Assembly (NCBI RefSeq): GCF_033958435.1
Contig: NC_134161.1
Span: 12,524,001 to 12,588,000, forward strand
DNA length: 64,000 nt
Reading direction: 5' to 3'
DNA from: Carettochelys insculpta
Lineage: Eukaryota; Chordata; Testudines; Carettochelyidae
In this document: in pieces, positions 22,735 to 33,235 of the stretch
How positions within the stretch are numbered: position 1 is the stretch's first letter
Layout: each line of letters starts with the position of its first letter
Notes under the pieces: model-generated
Database searches by the model: none
What the model was told of the DNA's origin: nothing
What the model saw: the letters and a program-made list of their open reading frames with translations, nothing else
Program-made: the position numbers and the translations under genes

Positions 22735-22970
22735 TGGCAGGGTCAGGAATGTGAGGGCTGTGGGAATCAGCGTTGGCGCATAAGAAGGAGCTCAGGGCAA
22801 AGGTGCAGGAGTCAGGGCAGGAGGTTGGGAAGAGCAGGAGTCAAGATGGGGGATGGGGAACATGGGGGCTCAGGGGGAAGGTGGAGGGTTCAGAAGGTTG
22901 GGGTACAGGTCAGGGCAGGGGACTAGGGGTTTAGGAGTCAGGGCAAGAGGAGAGGGGTCTCAGGCCAGGT
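22735..22970 (+). repeat. G-rich minisatellite-like tract
   Basis: The tract consists of imperfect units like 'gtcagggcaggag' and 'gggggctcaggggg'. It has many runs of three or more G on this strand and almost none on the other. It looks like a decayed minisatellite with potential to form G-quadruplexes. Confidence 0.6.
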
Positions 22971-23890
22971 GCTGCTCGACTAACAGCTCCCCCATGGCAG
23001 AGATACACACCGCGAGTTTTCTCCTGTAGCCAGATATGCAAGTGCAGGTCTCTCTGAGGAGCTCAGTGTCTCTGGCCCAGAGACTCCATGCACAATGGAA
23101 GAGTCACCATTCTCTACAGCCCTACTTTGCAGCAGCTCAGAGTGCCCCTTTCTTTGCCTGACTGCAAGAGAGTCATCCAGTCCATTACATTGAGCTCCCC
23201 ACAGCCCCCACCCCACATACACACTGCCCAGGTCCTGTCTCTTCAGACAGGGCCTCCTATAAACACCAATCTACTTCCTGCCAGTGATGGTCTAACCCAG
23301 CTGGCTGCTGACCCTTTTATCTGAGTCTGGCTGCAGGTCATCCGCTCCTCATTCACCTTTTCCTTGGTTTCAGACCTGTCATCTGGGAATCAGCTGATTA
23401 GTCCTGGGGAAGGCGAAACCCCACTCCCTTAAAGATCCATCCCACACTGTGACATTGATGTTCAATAAAATAGACTTCAGCTGTACAGCCGTAATCAAGC
23501 TTGTGCCACTTGGGATCATTAATGATCCTTTAATACTTTTCAAGCGAGCAGGGGGCATTCTCTCTAGAGGCTGAGTCAATATCCTGTTAATCTACAAACC
23601 CCTCTCCACCACCAGCCCCCAGTACACACACACGCTCCATGACCACTTGCAGTTTCAATTAAAGACCGCTTCACAGTTCCAAGGTTTGCTATATCTTTGA
23701 CATTCACTGCCCCCGCATCACCCCCGGGGCACCCACTAAAGATTTTAGGCTTCTCAGCCTTAACCTCTCCTGGGAGAGAAATCTGCAACTCTCTCCTTTC
23801 AGTGCAAGGATTTAGGTCCCTCTACAAATTTCCCTTGCAGTTCAGCACCAGGATTAACTCCTTCTCCAAAGGCTGTAACAGTGTACACCA
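22971..23890. other. Unique sequence, nothing recognised
   Basis: About 920 bp of moderately GC-rich DNA with a short 'acacacacac' run near 23623. No repeat family or exon is recognised. Confidence 0.4.
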
Positions 23891-23898
23891 GTTACCAG

Positions 23899-24064
23899 CA
23901 GTATTCCTGGCTGCCCAAGAGAGATTCCAGTGCCACCCAGCTAACTCTCAGAGCACCCATATCTGGCAGCATGTGTTTCTAAAGACGATGCACATCCACC
24001 CTTGTCTCTGTGCACACAGCAAAATTTATTGCATACATTGATGGAAAAAATAGAGGGAACCTTG
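23899..24064 (+). mobile_element. Non-autonomous hAT element, copy H (166 bp), perfect 8-bp TSD
   Basis: The ends are 'cagtattcct' and 'agggaaccttg'. The octamer GTTACCAG flanks it exactly on both sides (23891-23898 and 24065-24072). Internal landmarks of the family follow in order: 'gagagattc', 'gccacccagc', 'gtgtttcta', 'gatgcacat', 'aaaatttatt' and 'gatggaaaaaat'. A deletion of about 20 bp near the left end removes the 'gtaagctgagca' block. The perfect duplication makes this one of the better-preserved insertions in the window. Confidence 0.92.
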
Positions 24065-24267
24065 GTTACCAGCTGGCCTTCACCAAGACAACTGTACTTA
24101 TTCTTCAGGCAAAAGTCTCACAGGGAAGATGTATATAAAATGAACAATCAAAGAATCTATATGCATGCTATGAGCTTTCTAGAGCTCACTCAGCCCAGCT
24201 CCAGCTCAGAGCTCTAGTAGCTGTCAGTCTTTCAAACTACACAAGTGGGTTTGTTCTTTTGGTTACA

Positions 24268-24367
24268 GGTTCATGGCAAAAACAACAAGCAGCCCTGTAG
24301 CACCTTATAGACAAGCAGATATTTTAGTGCATAAGCTTTTGTGGGCAAAGACCTGCGGTTCATGGCA
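24268..24367 (-). mobile_element. Minimal Penelope tail (about 78 bp) with perfect 11-bp TSD
   Basis: The body, 24279-24356, is an antisense Penelope 3' tail ('gcaccttatagacaagcagat', 'cataagcttttgtgggcaaagacc'). It is bounded on both sides by the same 11 bases GGTTCATGGCA (24268-24278 and 24357-24367). This is a severely 5'-truncated target-primed insertion whose edges can be read exactly. Confidence 0.9.
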
Positions 24368-24784
24368 GTTTTTTACACCAGGAACCAAACATTAGCTGGA
24401 CTATTCAGATGTTTCTTTATACTACTTGGGCCTTTAACAGCCAATATATAGGAAGAGTCATGGATGGACCCTCTTCTGGGACATAGCCTCAAAAGGATGT
24501 GGGTTTTTTTGCATAAACATGATTCCCCAGCAAATCCACTTCAGGCTTATGGTCTCAAAAATCCATGCCAGTCCAGCACATCTCAGTAAAGTTGTATGAA
24601 CACCTTGCTCTGCCTTGGTCTCGTGTCTGTCACAGACTGTCTTCCTCACCTTCTATTCTAAACGGTTGTGATCACGTCACTGAACACTGACGCATGAATG
24701 CTACCCCAGAGGTGCCTGCAGTGTCATGGTTTTTGAAGTGATTCTTGGTTGCATACAGAGCTTGATACTCTTAACTTGGCAGTA
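24368..24784. other. Unique sequence, nothing recognised
   Basis: About 420 bp between a Penelope tail and a mariner-like element, with no features that I recognise. Confidence 0.4.
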
Positions 24785-25099
24785 CAGGTTGAACCTCTCT
24801 AGTCTGGCACCCAGAGGAGCTGACCAGTGCTGAATAAGAGAATTTGCCAGGAGATCAATATTGTCTAGCAGCATTACCAATGCTTCCATTCCTTTCTGGG
24901 CTCTGAGATGACATTTAGGGTAAATTAAAGCTAACTAACAGCACAGCACACTGAGATCCAAGACTGTGGTTGGAAACAAGCTTTATGGGACCACAGAAAA
25001 CTTGGCCACATCCATAAGTGGACATCTGGCTAACTAAAATCATGCCGGATAACGGATGTTGCCAGATGAGAGAGTTCTGGAACAGAGAGGTTCATCCTT
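24785..25099 (+). mobile_element. Mariner-like non-autonomous element, copy 1 (315 bp)
   Basis: The left end is 'caggttgaacctctctag' after TA at 24783-24784, and the right end is 'cagagaggttcatcctt' before TA at 25100-25101. These give inverted termini and a TA target duplication, as in Tc1/mariner. It aligns with the reverse complement of 49100-49427 through 'gaccagtgctgaataagagaatttgccagg', 'tctagcagcattaccaa' and 'ggatgttgccagatgagagagttctgg'. No transposase is encoded. Confidence 0.85.
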
Positions 25100-25794
25100 T
25101 AGAACTCTGGCAGTAAATCTGATTGAATTAGGGGAATCAACCTTCCTTACTGCATGGAGCCCTACACCTAGTTGTGCCACTGGACCAGCCCAGAAGATGC
25201 ACCAGACCTGAAGATGCCTGATCAGAAGATGCACAGATTCAGGACAGAAACAGTCAGTCTGCAAAGTGCTTTGAGATCCTCTAGGAGGAAAACTATTTTG
25301 GAAACCTGTGAAACTCCATTCCTATTATTAGATCTATTGGCACAGGTGCCAATGGTAGAACTGGCCCCCTTGTGAAACTGAGCATCTGGGAGGACAAGAT
25401 AAACTAGAGTTGCCTTGATGCTGTCAATGAATGCAGCTTCCATCTTTAGCTGATTTCATCTAATGTGATAACACTCGTAATAATAGATATTGTTAAAAAT
25501 AAAACTCTCTCTAGGGATTTGAAATCTTGGGCACAGGTGTTCAGACTGCACAGAGCGTGGTAATTGGGTGATTCATTCATTAAAGAAAATGCAGTTTAGA
25601 TTCCATTACATTTTTAAACCACAATGCTTCCATTTTCCCTGTCACTAGGCTTCCCCTGTGTTGAGAGGTAGGATTTTTATGGAGATGACCCATGAGACAG
25701 GCCTCCCACTGATCCAAACTCCTCTGGGTTTGGGTTGGCAGCCAAACTCAAAGCAGCAGTTTGCTATGTAGAGGCCTCTCCAGTTTTTCTTCTT
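25100..25794. other. Mostly unique sequence
   Basis: A short block at about 25261-25295 ('gcaaagtgctttgagatcctctagga') resembles the 3' end of MIR/L3-type repeats. The remainder shows nothing that I recognise. Confidence 0.4.
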
Positions 25795-26300
25795 TATCCA
25801 CAATTTTATAAGATATTGGGGACAAACTGGAGAGGGTGTTAAAAAGAGCCACAAAGGTAGTTTAAGAGCTGGAAAATATGCCGTACAATGAGACACTTCA
25901 GGAGATCTACCTATTTAGCACCAAGAAGTCCTGCGGCACCTTATAGACTAACAGATATTTTCGAGCATAAGCTTTTGTGGGCAAAGACCTGCTTCATCAG
26001 ATGCATCTATGTTATCTATAAGGTGCCGCAGGACTTCTTTTTGTTTTTGAAGATACAGACTAACTCAGCTACGCCTCTGATACTTATCTATTTAACATTC
26101 CAAAAAATCAGATAAAGAGATGACTTAATTATAGAATGGAAGTACTTTCATGGGATGAACATCCTAGGTGTTTTAAGCAGGTGGAGAAAAGCACAACAGT
26201 GGCTAAAAGCTAAGGGCAGACAAATTGCCATTAGAAACAAGACAGGATTTTTAACTCTGAGGTTGATCATTACAGGTTACTGCGCTAACTGTGTGACATT
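25795..26300 (+). mobile_element. CR1 LINE fragment, sense, split by a Penelope palindrome
   Basis: The left part (about 25795-25920) has 'ggacaaactggagagggt', 'agagccacaaaggtag' and 'ctggaaaatatgcc', the CR1 C-terminal and 3' region in sense. After the insert the CR1 continues from about 26088 ('agataaagagatgacttaatta', 'gacaaattgccattagaaac', 'atttttaactctgaggttgatcatt'). It is the same subfamily as the antisense copy at 9108 and is thoroughly decayed. Confidence 0.75.
25921..26087. mobile_element. Penelope-like element, short palindromic insertion (about 167 bp)
   Basis: A 24-bp perfect inverted repeat made from the Penelope tail (25923-25946 and 26016-26039, centred on 'gcggcaccttatag' and 'ctataaggtgccgc') brackets a tail fragment with 'cataagcttttgtgggcaaagacc'. 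The insertion ends with 'agatacagactaactcagc'. Flanking CTATTTAGCA (25911-25920) and CTATTTAACA (26088-26097) agree at 9 of 10 bases and are the target duplication. The host sequence is a CR1. Confidence 0.88.
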
Positions 26301-28317
26301 CCAATCCTGTGATACATGCAAGCTCCCTCTGGCCTTAAAAGCTATGAAAACGGCCACTGGATTGATCATGAGAAGCACAAACCCAGAGCTAAATGCTCTG
26401 GACCACTCGGGCATTTGAAATATTGATTTGAATTCTGCAACTTGAGCCCCTCATTAGGGATTTGTGGTGCAAACACCAGAGAAGGCCTGGTGTGAAATTC
26501 AGATGAACCAAAGTCCCTGAAATCGAGAAAAGCTCAGTTAACTCCCTTTCCCTACATCCTGCTCCAGTCTTTTACCATTTGCTTCTACATTTGCAGATTC
26601 CAGAGGATAGCCCCTGAGCAGTATGATGGGAAAAGCTGCCCTCAAAAGGCTCTTGCTACTCGCCCCAGTCCTGAAAATACAAAAATATGATGTCTGGTTT
26701 TGACTGTGCAGCTGCTATGCCTGCAAAAGCAAATCCGCCAGAACTGGGTACTTTGGTGTGCTGAGCCCTGTCCGTGCCAAGGCTTGTTTGCAGATGTGGT
26801 TATTGACTGTAGTTAATGAATACACACAAAGCTGCTTGTGTACCATTTTATGTGGCCACTTACTATCTGGTTTGAAGCCATTTGAAAATTTGGCCTTTCA
26901 GCCAGCTGACAATTTAAGTCCACCCCTCCCTGGACAAGAGCCCAAAAGAAAATGGCCTTTGGACCCAGCTCTGGGCCCCGCCATCCTTGTGTCCTCTTGT
27001 CCCAGGGCTTTGAATGTCCTCCTTTCTTTCTCAGGAGCCTTCATGCCACAGTACCAATGGGTGGTAGGCAAACCCAGGCCTTCCAACTATACCAGCTTTC
27101 AGCCCAGGGATTGAAAATCTGTCCACCTCCTTTCTGCTGTTTCTCTGGGCTTCTTCCTACCCAACCTTTTTCAGACCTTCTCCCTCCTGTGGCAATCAAG
27201 GTCTGTGTTTCCAAAACTAATTTGGCCATGGAACACTCTGGAGCTTGGAATATATTGCTGGAACACATACATACTGGTTGTTGCGTGTGTGCGTGCGCGT
27301 GCGGTTTTGTATCGAAAAACTGCTTCATGTAATGCTCAAAAGTTGATTTAAAAGAGGTTTCTTAGATGTCTTTTATTTTACAAACAGCCAAAATTAACAA
27401 GAGAAAATCATCTTAATGAACTAATGTCCTTCTAACAAGAGGACAGTTAGCAATTAAAATTAAGTATACAAATTAAAACTCAGACCAAAACATCAATATA
27501 ACAGCTGAAAAAGGACGGTTAGTGTTGTTCTTGTGTACAAAAATATAAAGGATGATATTGTTCAAAAAAAGGACTCTTCTTCCTTAAAGCTTGTAAACAT
27601 TTTTATGAAAAAGAAATGCAAAACAAATGAGGTATGGAAAAACATTTTTAAATTTTGTGTGTTTATGAATGTGTTATTTTGACAGAAAACTGCTGGAAAA
27701 TAAATACTTTTGAGAGTTTTTTTTTAATGGAAAGAGTGTATTTGCATCTATTGGTCACAAACCTGCTTAATATTAGGAATGATGCTGGAGAGTTGGATCC
27801 TTATATCAGGTGCAACTTCATATCTTTTTTCTGAACACAACTTATGCTGAAACAATCTGAATCGCCTCTGATTGTTTTGGCACGAATCGCATTAATAACA
27901 GCTAAATTATCACGAATGCATTATAAATAGGAATGTACCTACAATCTAAATACTATTCAATATCTCAGTATTTTTGCTACACACAATTTCATATTTAAGA
28001 ATTTAAAAAGAAAACTATATCTAGCATTAGATTTTTTCCCCAGAACACCTATTCACATTGTGCAGAATAGCAGTGTTCCATGGGACATAGTTTGGGAAAC
28101 GCTGCCCTCGAGAACCTCAGCCCATGCAATTCATACATGCTCCCACTTCTGCCCTGCTTGAGCTTGACTGCTCAGTTCTTCCTGCTCTGCTCCTCATTAA
28201 ATGCCTTCCAGGGTTCTTTCCCTGCAGTTCCAGGCCTGGCCCTTTTGTCAGGGCATCCTACCAGAGCTCACTCCACCCTGGTGGCTGCTCTGTGCCTCTC
28301 ACGGCCTCCTGCCAGGT
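26301..28317. other. Unique sequence, AT-rich in the second half
   Basis: About 2 kb with no gene recognised. There is a short GT/GC run at 27281-27304. The part from about 27340 to 28060 is AT-rich, with TAAT and 'ctataaat'-type words, and could be a conserved non-coding element; conservation cannot be judged here. Confidence 0.4.
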
Positions 28318-28520
28318 GCCTCATAGACTTGAGGGATAGGAGAGACCATCATGATCTGCTGCTCTGACCTCCTGCACATTGCCAGCGACAGAGGCTCACC
28401 TACTCACTCCTGTACAAGCCCGTAATACCTGGCTCAGTTATTGACATCCTCTTGGTTTAAAGACATCAAATTATAAAGAACCCACCATTAATACTAATTT
28501 AAACTTGCAAGTTCCCCGTG
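28318..28520 (-). mobile_element. CR1 3' UTR fragment, antisense
   Basis: Blocks such as 'ggagagaccatcatgatctgctgctctgacctcctgcac', 'cactcctgtac', 'ggtttaaagacatcaaat' and 'gaacccaccatta' follow the antisense order of a turtle-type CR1 3' UTR. The copy lacks any coding part. Confidence 0.65.
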
Positions 28521-30885
28521 ATCCACAGGGGGGCCATTTTGGGGGAGGGGGGGGGACAGGAACAGCTGCCATGCAGACCGGGGTGTTGCTCTCTCTGCTT
28601 CCCCTCCCCTGACTGTGAGGGAGCAAGGGGAAAGTACACAGACTGCATGAAGTAGTCCTCTGCCACCACCCCTCACAAGCCCTCACCCCCTGACAGCCAG
28701 GGGAAGGGGAAGAAGTGCAAGTGGCAGCCCAGTATGCATGGTTCCTGGCCTCTGAAATGGCACCCTCTGTGACCACCTCCCAGGGCAGAGGATGGTGAAA
28801 ACCCATCAGGGTCTCTGCAAATGTGACCCAGGGGAAGTGGCTTCATGATGCCAAATACAGTGATCGGTTAGACTCTGAGGAGCATATGGGCAAGAACCAC
28901 CAGCCAGACACCAGGGTACAAATTCTCAGAGCCTTCCCCACGTCAGGCTTAGTTACATGTCTTCATGGGCTGTCCCACCATAGCAGCCCTTCCCTAAACT
29001 GAGCAAGCTCAACTGTGAAGCCAGTTCGGTGTTTGGCCCCCACAGCTCCCCTTGAAAGGCTGTGCAGACCTTCTCTCCTGTCCATCAGAAACCTTCAGCT
29101 AATTTCAAGCCTAAACTTCTCGATGGCCAGGTTAGAGCCTTTGTTCTCGTGTCTGCCCATTAACTTCCTCTGACTCATGTACCTCTTCTCTAATCCTAGA
29201 ACACAACTGCAGAGTTTGTCGCTGTCTGTTCTCAATGCCCTCTGGGCACAGTCTTCTCCCAGCTCACCTTCATCCTAAGCTAAGCTTTGTCCACTCTCCA
29301 GGTACAGCACAATATGTTAATTGGCTTCTCTGGCCCACATGCCACCCCTCCCCACATACCTCAACACTACCAGCCACTTTGAAGAGCCCAGTACAGAAGT
29401 GAATGGAATTATATTGGGGTAAGTGATGTCAGAACCAAGGTTGCCCATCAGGATTTTAACTCTCTGGTGTTGCACCTGAACTTGGCAAGCTCTGAAGATG
29501 GCAGCTGGATGCATGTGGTCACAAAATCCCCATAACTGGCATCCACCCTAGCTCTGGAGTCCTTCTACCAGTCTAGATCAGATGATGTCTTATGGCCATG
29601 GGGCATGGCAGAGTTTCTGGAGAGGAGACCAATGGAAAAGAGACAGGTTGGGTTTTTCTTTGACTGTTGATTCATTGTACACCCTCTGATGTTTGCTTGT
29701 CTCCCGAGCAGGCAGGTCTGATGGATGAAATGTCTTGCCAACATGCTCTGGAAGCTGCATCTGCTTTGATTTGGTGCCTTGGGCTCTGAATGGAATTCAG
29801 GCAGCTTGCTGGCTCTGAAAGCCCTGGCAAGAACTTTGTTGTTTTGCTTCTGTGCCACATTATCAGTTTGGGAAGGGGAAAAACCGACAACTCCACACAT
29901 CACGTCCCTGCTCTCTAGCAGGTCCAGGTGGGCAATAGCTGAGAGGCCCCTAGAAACAGACGAAACAAGAACTATCAAAACGCTCTCAGCCTAAACTTGG
30001 CAGCCACTTTGCTTGCATCCACTGGGACAGAGCAGCTCACAGGCATGGAGGCCTTCTGAACGGCTGCCGAATATTCCAGAGGGGTGAATTAAATACATTC
30101 ATCTCAGTAAAAGTCAAAATTGAAACGTTTTCACTCTGCGCAGAACTTTCCGACAATCAACCTAATTTACTTCAATAATAAATGAAAAGATTTTTTCTTT
30201 CGTAACAGCTATCAGGGATGAGCTGCAGTGTGTCTGTGTTTCCTCTCCCCCCCGCCCCCATTTTTTAAAAAAGCAAACTCCCTTCGACTCATTCTCTTTA
30301 AATAAAGTGATTTCTTTATCTATTATTCATTTGAAATACAGAAAAAGGCTGGCAGAGCATGTAGAATGGTGCAGTTTATTTCTCACTGCTCTGGGGCAGC
30401 TTCATGTAAAAAAAAGTAGAATACATTCTCTTTAAAGATTTGCGGTGCATGGCACTTCTATCTTAGCATTTCAGACTGTTGCCCATTACCGTAGTATCTG
30501 AGCATAATCCTATTCTGCTTTTAGCTCTTTTCATTTGGTTGGCAAGTCTTGCAGAATGCCAGTCGATTAAGGGCTAACCGTTCTATCTGGGGTTTAGCTG
30601 TAGTGTATCTGTGTAATATGCCCATTTAGCCCAGGCTTGGATTCTCAGTATATTCCATTTCAGGTCTTAAGCTGATGATTGTGGCAGGCCCATGAAATAG
30701 ACGTGACCAAAAATCCAAGAGAAACTTCGATGTTTGTGACATGACTTCTACTGGAAAACAAGCAATACCCAAAGGAGACACTCTTAGGGAATGCAAAACC
30801 TTCACCCTTTCTCCCTTCTTACCCTCCTTCCTCCCCAGGCCCCCATCCCTGCTATAAAAATCCTGGATTTTAATTGTCTACTCCA
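28521..30885. other. Unique sequence, nothing recognised
   Basis: About 2.4 kb of ordinary sequence with a short poly-G/C run near 28540-28555. Open frames on either strand resemble no protein. Confidence 0.4.
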
Positions 30886-31240
30886 AAATCTGAGGAAGTG
30901 GGATTTATCCATGGAAGCTCATGACCGAAGCAATCTGTTAGTCTTTAAGGCTACATTTATGTTGCAGAGCTATTTCGGGATACTTGGGTATCCCAAAATA
31001 ATAACTCCACATCTCGGAAATATGCCCGATATTTGAAAATATTTTTTGAAATCCGAGGCATGATATTTCAACCTCTCTCTACCCCTCATTGTGGGAATGG
31101 TAAGGGATGCCTCAAAATAGCCCAGTATTTCAAAATTTGGCACTGCGCAGACTGCATGAAATCCCAAAATAGCCTATTTCAAAACTGACTTGAATTCGAG
31201 GTAAGGGCACACTAAGGTGCTACAGGACTGCTTATTATTT
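30886..31240 (+). mobile_element. Penelope 3' tail, interrupted by a MITE
   Basis: The tail runs 'tctgaggaagtgggatttatcc', 'gaagctcatgaccgaagcaa', 'tctgttagtctttaag' to about 30950, and resumes with 'gtgctacaggactgcttatt' from about 31215. Removing 30951-31214 restores the usual 'gtctttaaggtgctacagg' junction exactly. The element is truncated on its 5' side, and I read no target duplication for the Penelope insertion itself. Confidence 0.8.
30951..31214. mobile_element. MITE inserted in the Penelope tail (about 264 bp)
   Basis: The insert begins 'gctacatttatgttgcagagc' and ends 'gtaagggcacactaag'. The bases AAG (possibly TAAG) are repeated at both edges as a short target duplication. The inside is rich in 'atttc(g/a)aaat'-type words like the other MITEs of the window. 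Its terminal inverted repeats are poor, so the superfamily is unclear. Confidence 0.6.
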
Positions 31241-31688
31241 GCACAAGAACAGGCATTTGCGTAAGACATCTCATACTTTCCTATTTTACATATAGCCCAG
31301 CTACAACCAAACACAGATCCCAAGTCTAAACTTCTGGATCCAAGTGTTACAATCCAGGGTCATCGCTCTTTCTAGAGCTCAGCTCTGCAGGGACTTTTTT
31401 CCCCACGGGCCCCATTCCCAAGCTTTTGTGCCAGGCAGACAACTTTGCATCAGAGCAGGAAACCAGATGAAAGTTTCTCTGTACCTTTCCTTCACCTTCA
31501 TCACCAGGTGTAGAACTCTCTAATGTGCTACCTCCCGTCAGGATGAAGCTCATCTAAACTGCACCTACAATTTAAATGAAACCTTTAAAAAAAAAAAGCA
31601 ACCATTTAATTAACATGTGTTGTTACTGCTTTTTTTTAAGCCAGACATAATTTCTTCACTAGATCTCTACATGCTTTCCAAAGGAACT
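31241..31688. other. Unique sequence, nothing recognised
   Basis: About 450 bp with a short poly-A run near 31586. No repeat or coding feature is recognised. Confidence 0.4.
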
Positions 31689-31832
31689 AACGTAGCCTGA
31701 TCCCCCTTGTGCAGATCAGGAAACTGAGGCACAGAGTGGTGATGGGACATGTCCAACATCACCCAGTAGCAGAGGAAGGAACAGAATGCAAGTCTTCAGA
31801 GTAGGAGGCCGCTGCATGATCTTCTAGGCCAT
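31689..31832 (-). repeat. MIR-like repeat, antisense fragment
   Basis: The blocks 'agatcaggaaactgaggcacagagtggtga', 'catcacccagtagcagagg' and 'cagaatgcaagtcttc' follow the antisense order of MIR-type SINEs. Only this part is preserved. Confidence 0.6.
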
Positions 31833-32940
31833 GCGCAAACCTCAACTCTCCTGCTACTACCAAAGGCCACACTGCAACCATGCTGGCCTTCACTACAATC
31901 TCCAGGGCGAGGACAAGACTGGCATCAAACCACAAAGTAACAGCCCACAACACCAGAGAGGATGCAGCTAGAATACACACCAGGAACAGAATTTCAACCC
32001 CCACAAAACTTCAGGGTGCTCAGACCTTGGGTTCTGCTGCACTGCCCTGCAAAGGAACAATCCTTGTAAATACTGGATTCCCACAGTCAGTATCAGGAGA
32101 CGTTTCAAATAAATACCACGGTGGGCAACCCACTGGTTCTGTGTGAATTACTGTAACTCAGTAACATCTGTGCTCCAGGACGGTGGTGGTTTAATAACTG
32201 ATGTAAATAGAATGAATTTTTTAGCCTATGGAATGGGTTTGATCAAGAAATAAGTAGAAATTAGGTTCTGTCTTAAGTTAGCATATGTGTTGGGGAGTGT
32301 GGGACACAGAACTTGATAGTGAGAGAAAGTTACTGACAAGCTGAAGACAGTATGATTGGAAAACTGAAGCCAGCAAAGACACCACCCAAGGTTGAGTTGC
32401 CCTTATATTTTGGTTATAACAGCTTTGAGCCTGATTTTATGAATTTTAGAGAGTTTTATTAATATGCAATCCATGTTGATATTATGGGAAGGACTTCGGT
32501 ACAGATGTGAATTTAAACAATGCGTAACGTAAAGAGGTGGCAGAAAGAGAGTTATGTTAATTAGTATTATCACAAATTTTAAAAAACAGCTGCTTTGGTA
32601 AATATCAAGAAAGCTTCAAGTAACATCCAAAGGAATACCGTTAGGTGTCAGGGTTATCAGGCTGTACTCCCCATTGTGGGCCATGAACCCACTGACATGT
32701 TCTTTGAGTATAACTGTAGTGCCATGTAAGCAGTCTCTCTGCTTAACTGATCATTTCCCTTTTGGTTAATGTTTGGTTGTTTTCATCTGAAGTGTCACCA
32801 AATGATCCTCTGCTAAATAATTATTCTGTAACCAGCCTAACGGCTCGAACCTGAAAAATAAAGTTAAGTTATATTACACTCTTAGCTTTCACAGCTTGAT
32901 ATTGGTTGGGATCATTTCAACATAAAGGTTACAATCTTCC
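31833..32940. other. Unique sequence, nothing recognised
   Basis: About 1.1 kb, AT-rich in its second half. No gene or repeat family is recognised. Confidence 0.4.
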
Positions 32941-33235
32941 CAACACCAGGGCCACCAACAGACCTGCCAGGTCCATGGACGAGGTGGGAGAACATGGCTC
33001 TGCACCCCCAGAAGGGGCGGGGCCCTAGGCGGAAGGGGCAGAGCCAGGAGCAGCCAGCCCTCCATGCTGTCTGGAGTGCCCTGGCTGGGATTCTGGAGCG
33101 CACAGTGCTCTGGCAGTGATCTAAAAGGCCTGGGACACCAGCCACCACAGCAGGGAGCCCCAGGCTCCTTTAAATCACCAGGCTCTGGGGCAGTTGCCTC
33201 CTTCGCCTCACTGTGTTGGCGGGCCTGCCCAGCAC
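32941..33235 (+). repeat. GC-rich interspersed repeat, copy 2 of 3
   Basis: It shares 'ccccagaaggggcggggcc' and a following 'ggaaggggcagagcc' with 47621-47835, and 'ccccagaagggg(c/t)gggg' with 18885-19142. The later block 'ctcctttaaatcaccaggctctggggcagttgcc' matches 'cccctttgaaacgctgggctgggggcaactgcc' of copy 3 in the same order. Confidence 0.6.

Noticed and set aside
28071..28106. cagtgttcc...gggaaacgctg looks like a miniature hAT palindrome
   Set aside because: The ends are similar to hAT termini, but the flanking octamers do not match and the interior does not belong to the family.
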